Below are positions 63,001-64,000 of a DNA stretch of 64,000 nucleotides, piece after piece. Numbering within the stretch: the stretch's first letter is position 1; the number at the start of each line of letters is the position of its first letter. The notes beneath the pieces were generated by a model. It was not told where the DNA came from. It ran no database searches and saw only the letters and a program-made list of their open reading frames with translations. The position numbers and the translations under genes were made by a program. This stretch comes from Limnomonas spitsbergensis (taxonomy: Eukaryota > Chlorophyta > Chlorophyceae > Chlamydomonadales), in assembly GCA_037349105.1 (NCBI GenBank), contig JAYJMM010000119.1, positions 6,025,001 to 6,089,000 on the forward strand. The letters are read 5' to 3'.

Positions 63001-63936
63001 TGTTTTCCTGTGTCCAGATCTTCCTCCCCTCTCTCTGGTCTCCCAACCTGTTTTGTTGTATCCAGCGTGTCAGTGTTGTTCGAGGTGCGAACATAGTCCT
63101 CGCCGGCCAGGATCCAAAACGCCAAGTGTCCGTTGGCCGCACAGTAGCTGGCTGCTGACTTCTTGTGCCAAATGTTGTCGCTGTCTGATATCGATGAGGA
63201 TTCCTGCAGGAGGACACGAGCAGACATTTATAGTGGACAGTTTTAGTGGACATGCATAGTGGACATGCATAGTGGTCATAATACTGCATGCTGAAGTAAG
63301 TGACTACATCTTGTGACATTTCAACAAATACGACAGCTGCTTTTTCATAGTACAATCTACGAAACTGGTGCAACTGCACCACAGTGCACGCTTCGTTACA
63401 GGAATGTACCGCAATGATGTATGTACCGGTGCATGATGTACCGCATGGAGGAGGTGCATGAGACAGGAGAGGGGCTCTGCCAGCATCCTTTGATCTGCAT
63501 TCCCAGAATGGGACGGTGGTGTAGCTCATGACAGTGACATGGGTCTAGACCAGCCTGCCGTGCCAGTCAGTGATTTGCTGCTGCACATCCACTTTTTTTT
63601 TCTTCTCGCCATGTCCATCCCATGCTTCCGCCAAAATGGGCGGCTTCCTTAAGCCACGCACTTGTTTGCATATTTATTGCGTACCGTACCGGTATTGAAT
63701 ACCGGTACTTACCGGTAATGCACATTGCGTATTCATTGCGTGTTGCGTATTTATCGCGCATAGCGTATTTACTGCGCATTCATTGCGTATTTAATTCCTT
63801 ACTCTCATCTGTGCCAGGGATGCTTCAGCGGACAGGGGCACCACCCTGGGCTTCTGCCACTGCCCGGCCTGAGCATCCGCCCAGGCCGTGTTCACGCGGT
63901 TCGAAAACATGGAGAGGATTGCACTCGTGATTGGAC
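51092..63936 (-). CDS. Large 16-exon gene with C-terminal universal-stress-like domain (5' end outside window)
   Basis: Sixteen minus-strand exons keep one frame across GT-AG introns: 63936-63803, 63203-63048, 62336-62214, 60766-60643, 60058-59838, 58555-58406, 57887-57804, 57304-57210, 56788-56638, 56480-56217, 55760-55654, 55308-55173, 53372-53229, 52275-52105, 51562-51467 and 51265-51092. Exon lengths and phases agree at every joint, giving 775 codons and a stop. The first exon listed starts at an acceptor with two bases of a split codon, so more lies beyond the window. Exons 4-7 (HVILHIND, GFKRANVIIIPQ, YGSIILSQKAGG) have alternating alpha/beta character that could be a nucleotidyltransferase-like fold, but I do not recognise it firmly. 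Exon 10 has a glutamine-rich, probably coiled stretch (about residues 457-480). Exons 11-14 resemble a universal stress protein domain. No signal peptide or clear transmembrane segment is visible. Transcript evidence is needed for the function and the 5' end. Confidence 0.82.
52690..53000. repeat. 67-bp minisatellite in intron 13
   Basis: About five units with CAGGACTGCC landmarks at 52711, 52778, 52845, 52913 and 52980, plus GGATCCGAATCCAGTGGATC. It sits mid-intron, more than 200 bp from the donor. Confidence 0.9.
53667..55172. repeat. CACTCACTCACC(CACAC) microsatellite filling intron 12
   Basis: About 1.5 kb of CACTCACTCACC and CCACACCACTCACTCA variants. On the transcribed minus strand it is GTGAGTGAGTGG, and it begins at the donor of the exon ending at 55173 (CAG then GTGAGTGGTGC). 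Every unit therefore carries a GTGAGT donor-like hexamer. Array imperfections increase toward the donor-proximal end, where GGGTGGGTGG variants appear. Confidence 0.93.
55318..55555. repeat. Direct duplication of about 65 bp, 166 bp apart, in intron 11
   Basis: AGGAAGAAACAATGAGCGG... at about 55327 recurs as AGGAAGAAACAAGGAGCGG... at about 55490. Both are followed by an A/T-rich stretch, ATACGCCACC and a GGCAGG ending. Confidence 0.75.
55996..56236. repeat. Exon-end plus 5' splice-site repeat in intron 10
   Basis: The sequence around the exon 10 donor (minus strand CCACGTGCG then GTGAGAGCTTGA) recurs three more times inside the intron, at about 56000, 56057 and 56128, spaced roughly 57-77 bp. 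All keep GTGAG or GTGAA after a CACG/GCG exon-like end. The spacer units share GATAATAACAAT and CATCAATGAAAAGCG. Confidence 0.88.
57305..57415. repeat. Repeat of about 24 bp beside the exon 8 acceptor
   Basis: AAAAGGTTTGCAGAGGC/TTG units (about four, two well conserved) lie in intron 7 just before the acceptor of the exon starting at 57304. Confidence 0.7.
57899..57970. repeat. GGGCA pentamer tract, intron 6
   Basis: Iterated GCAGGGCAGGGCAG near the acceptor of the exon starting at 57887. Telomere-like AGTTTAGGGTTTAGGGTTAA follows at about 57995-58015. Confidence 0.8.
58305..58405. repeat. GTGACC array starting at the exon 6 donor
   Basis: On the minus strand the intron starts GTGTGACCAAGGGGTGAC and continues with about seven GTGACC/GTGATC/GTGTCT units every 15 bases or so. 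The array begins at the donor itself. Confidence 0.85.
58575..58705. repeat. 30-bp G-rich repeat in intron 5, near the exon 6 acceptor
   Basis: Four to five units of GGGTGCAGGAGTTGACAGGGGGTG. On the minus strand it makes a C/A-rich tract shortly before the acceptor of the exon starting at 58555. Confidence 0.85.
59265..59836. repeat. 45-bp minisatellite starting at the exon 5 donor
   Basis: About 12-13 units of GAGTGCCCTCCCCAGTTGATCCCTCCCTCCC.., exact period 45 (landmarks 59268, 59313, 59358). The last unit runs into the donor: minus strand GAG then GTGATCAACTGGGG, against GGGATCAACTGGGG in the repeats. The period is a multiple of three, so spurious long frames stay open on both strands. Confidence 0.93.
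60867..62178. repeat. 15-bp satellite CCCTCACGTCCTGAA in intron 3
   Basis: Roughly 85 copies of a 15-mer with scattered variants (CATCC, TTGTCC, GAAGCC) occupy most of the intron between exons 3 and 4. The array ends about 36 bases from the exon 3 donor. The open frames of repeating VQDVR or GSGREGS pentapeptides are artefacts of the 15-base period. Confidence 0.95.
62345..62740. repeat. Degenerate GAGTGACC/AGGTGAA repeats, intron 2
   Basis: Loose repetition of GAGTGAC, CCCAGGTG and GGAGTG motifs at irregular spacing of about 30-40 bases, beside the acceptor of the exon starting at 62336. Confidence 0.5.
62938..63066. repeat. Triplicated exon 2 end plus donor, intron 2
   Basis: The last 18 coding bases of exon 2 (minus strand CTGGATACAACAAAACAG) and the following GTTGGG recur twice inside the intron. 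One copy reads CTGGACACAGGAAAACAG then GTTTG; the other reads CTGGATACAACAAAACAG then GTTTGG. Spacing is about 55-60 bp. AGATCTTCCTCCC links the units. Confidence 0.9.
63665..63796. repeat. TTGCGTATTTA repeats beside the exon 1 donor
   Basis: About eight variants of ATTGCGTATTTA or CGCATTCATTGCG run up to within 8 bases of the donor of the exon ending at 63803. They are preceded at 63680-63716 by an inverted GTACCG/CGGTAC cluster that resembles the subterminal motif of the hAT elements. A separate ATGCATAGTGGAC repeat (about 15 bp) lies at 63231-63278. Confidence 0.7.
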
Positions 63937-64000
63937 CTGGAGGCAGAGGGGGAGAGGATTGCACTTATGATTGGACCTGGAGGCAGAGGGGGAGAGGATT
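63911..64000. repeat. 40-bp tandem repeat across a 3' splice site, window edge
   Basis: GGAGAGGATTGCAC..GATTGGACCTGGAGGCAGAG repeats with exact period 40 (GGAGAGGATT at 63911, 63951 and 63991). The unit includes the acceptor of the first exon listed for the large gene (63936/63937) and its first coding bases. It runs off the window. Confidence 0.9.

Overview
The window looks like nuclear DNA of a green alga (Chlorophyta, perhaps Chlamydomonadales). The grounds are many short coding exons with GT-AG introns, a DUF679/DMP membrane-protein gene of the plant/green-algal type, degenerate TTTAGGG-like tracts, and abundant minisatellites inside introns. I saw no bacterial operon, rRNA, tRNA or CRISPR signature. 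Most long open frames here are repeat artefacts. The real genes had to be rebuilt exon by exon, using splice consensus and reading phase.

Positions 1-49794 are a tandem array of a unit of about 19.1 kb: unit 1 is 1-20368 (enlarged by a transposon), unit 2 is 20369-39475 and unit 3 is 39476-49794 (partial). Within a unit the order is A - X - B - X - C, so a 3.7-kb block X occurs five times. A-X and X-B look like original neighbours. B-to-X (11603/11604) and X-to-C (15316/15317) are rearrangement joints. Block B carries an intact five-exon DMP gene on the minus strand, present three times. Block C carries three exons of ribulose-phosphate 3-epimerase on the minus strand, present twice; each copy is cut in an intron by the X/C joint and lacks its 3' part. 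Blocks X and B also hold decayed LINE reverse-transcriptase remnants. One X copy holds a young 1250-bp non-autonomous hAT element with an 8-bp target duplication, and the other X copies show the empty site. Units differ by only a few substitutions, except that the last B copy diverges progressively toward its right end.

Positions 49795-51091 are a unique spacer. Positions 51092-64000 hold one large minus-strand gene, open at the window's right edge. I rebuilt 16 exons in fully consistent phase (775 codons plus stop). Its C-terminal part contains a universal-stress-protein-like fold. The upstream part is not firmly identified.

The most unusual observation is that tandem arrays in many introns begin at, or within a few bases of, the 5' splice site. 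In several cases the repeated unit includes the exon end and the GT donor itself. This holds for several introns of the large gene and for both visible introns of the epimerase fragment, but for none of the DMP introns. Some arrays also abut 3' splice sites. The pattern suggests that splice junctions seed local tandem duplication in this genome.
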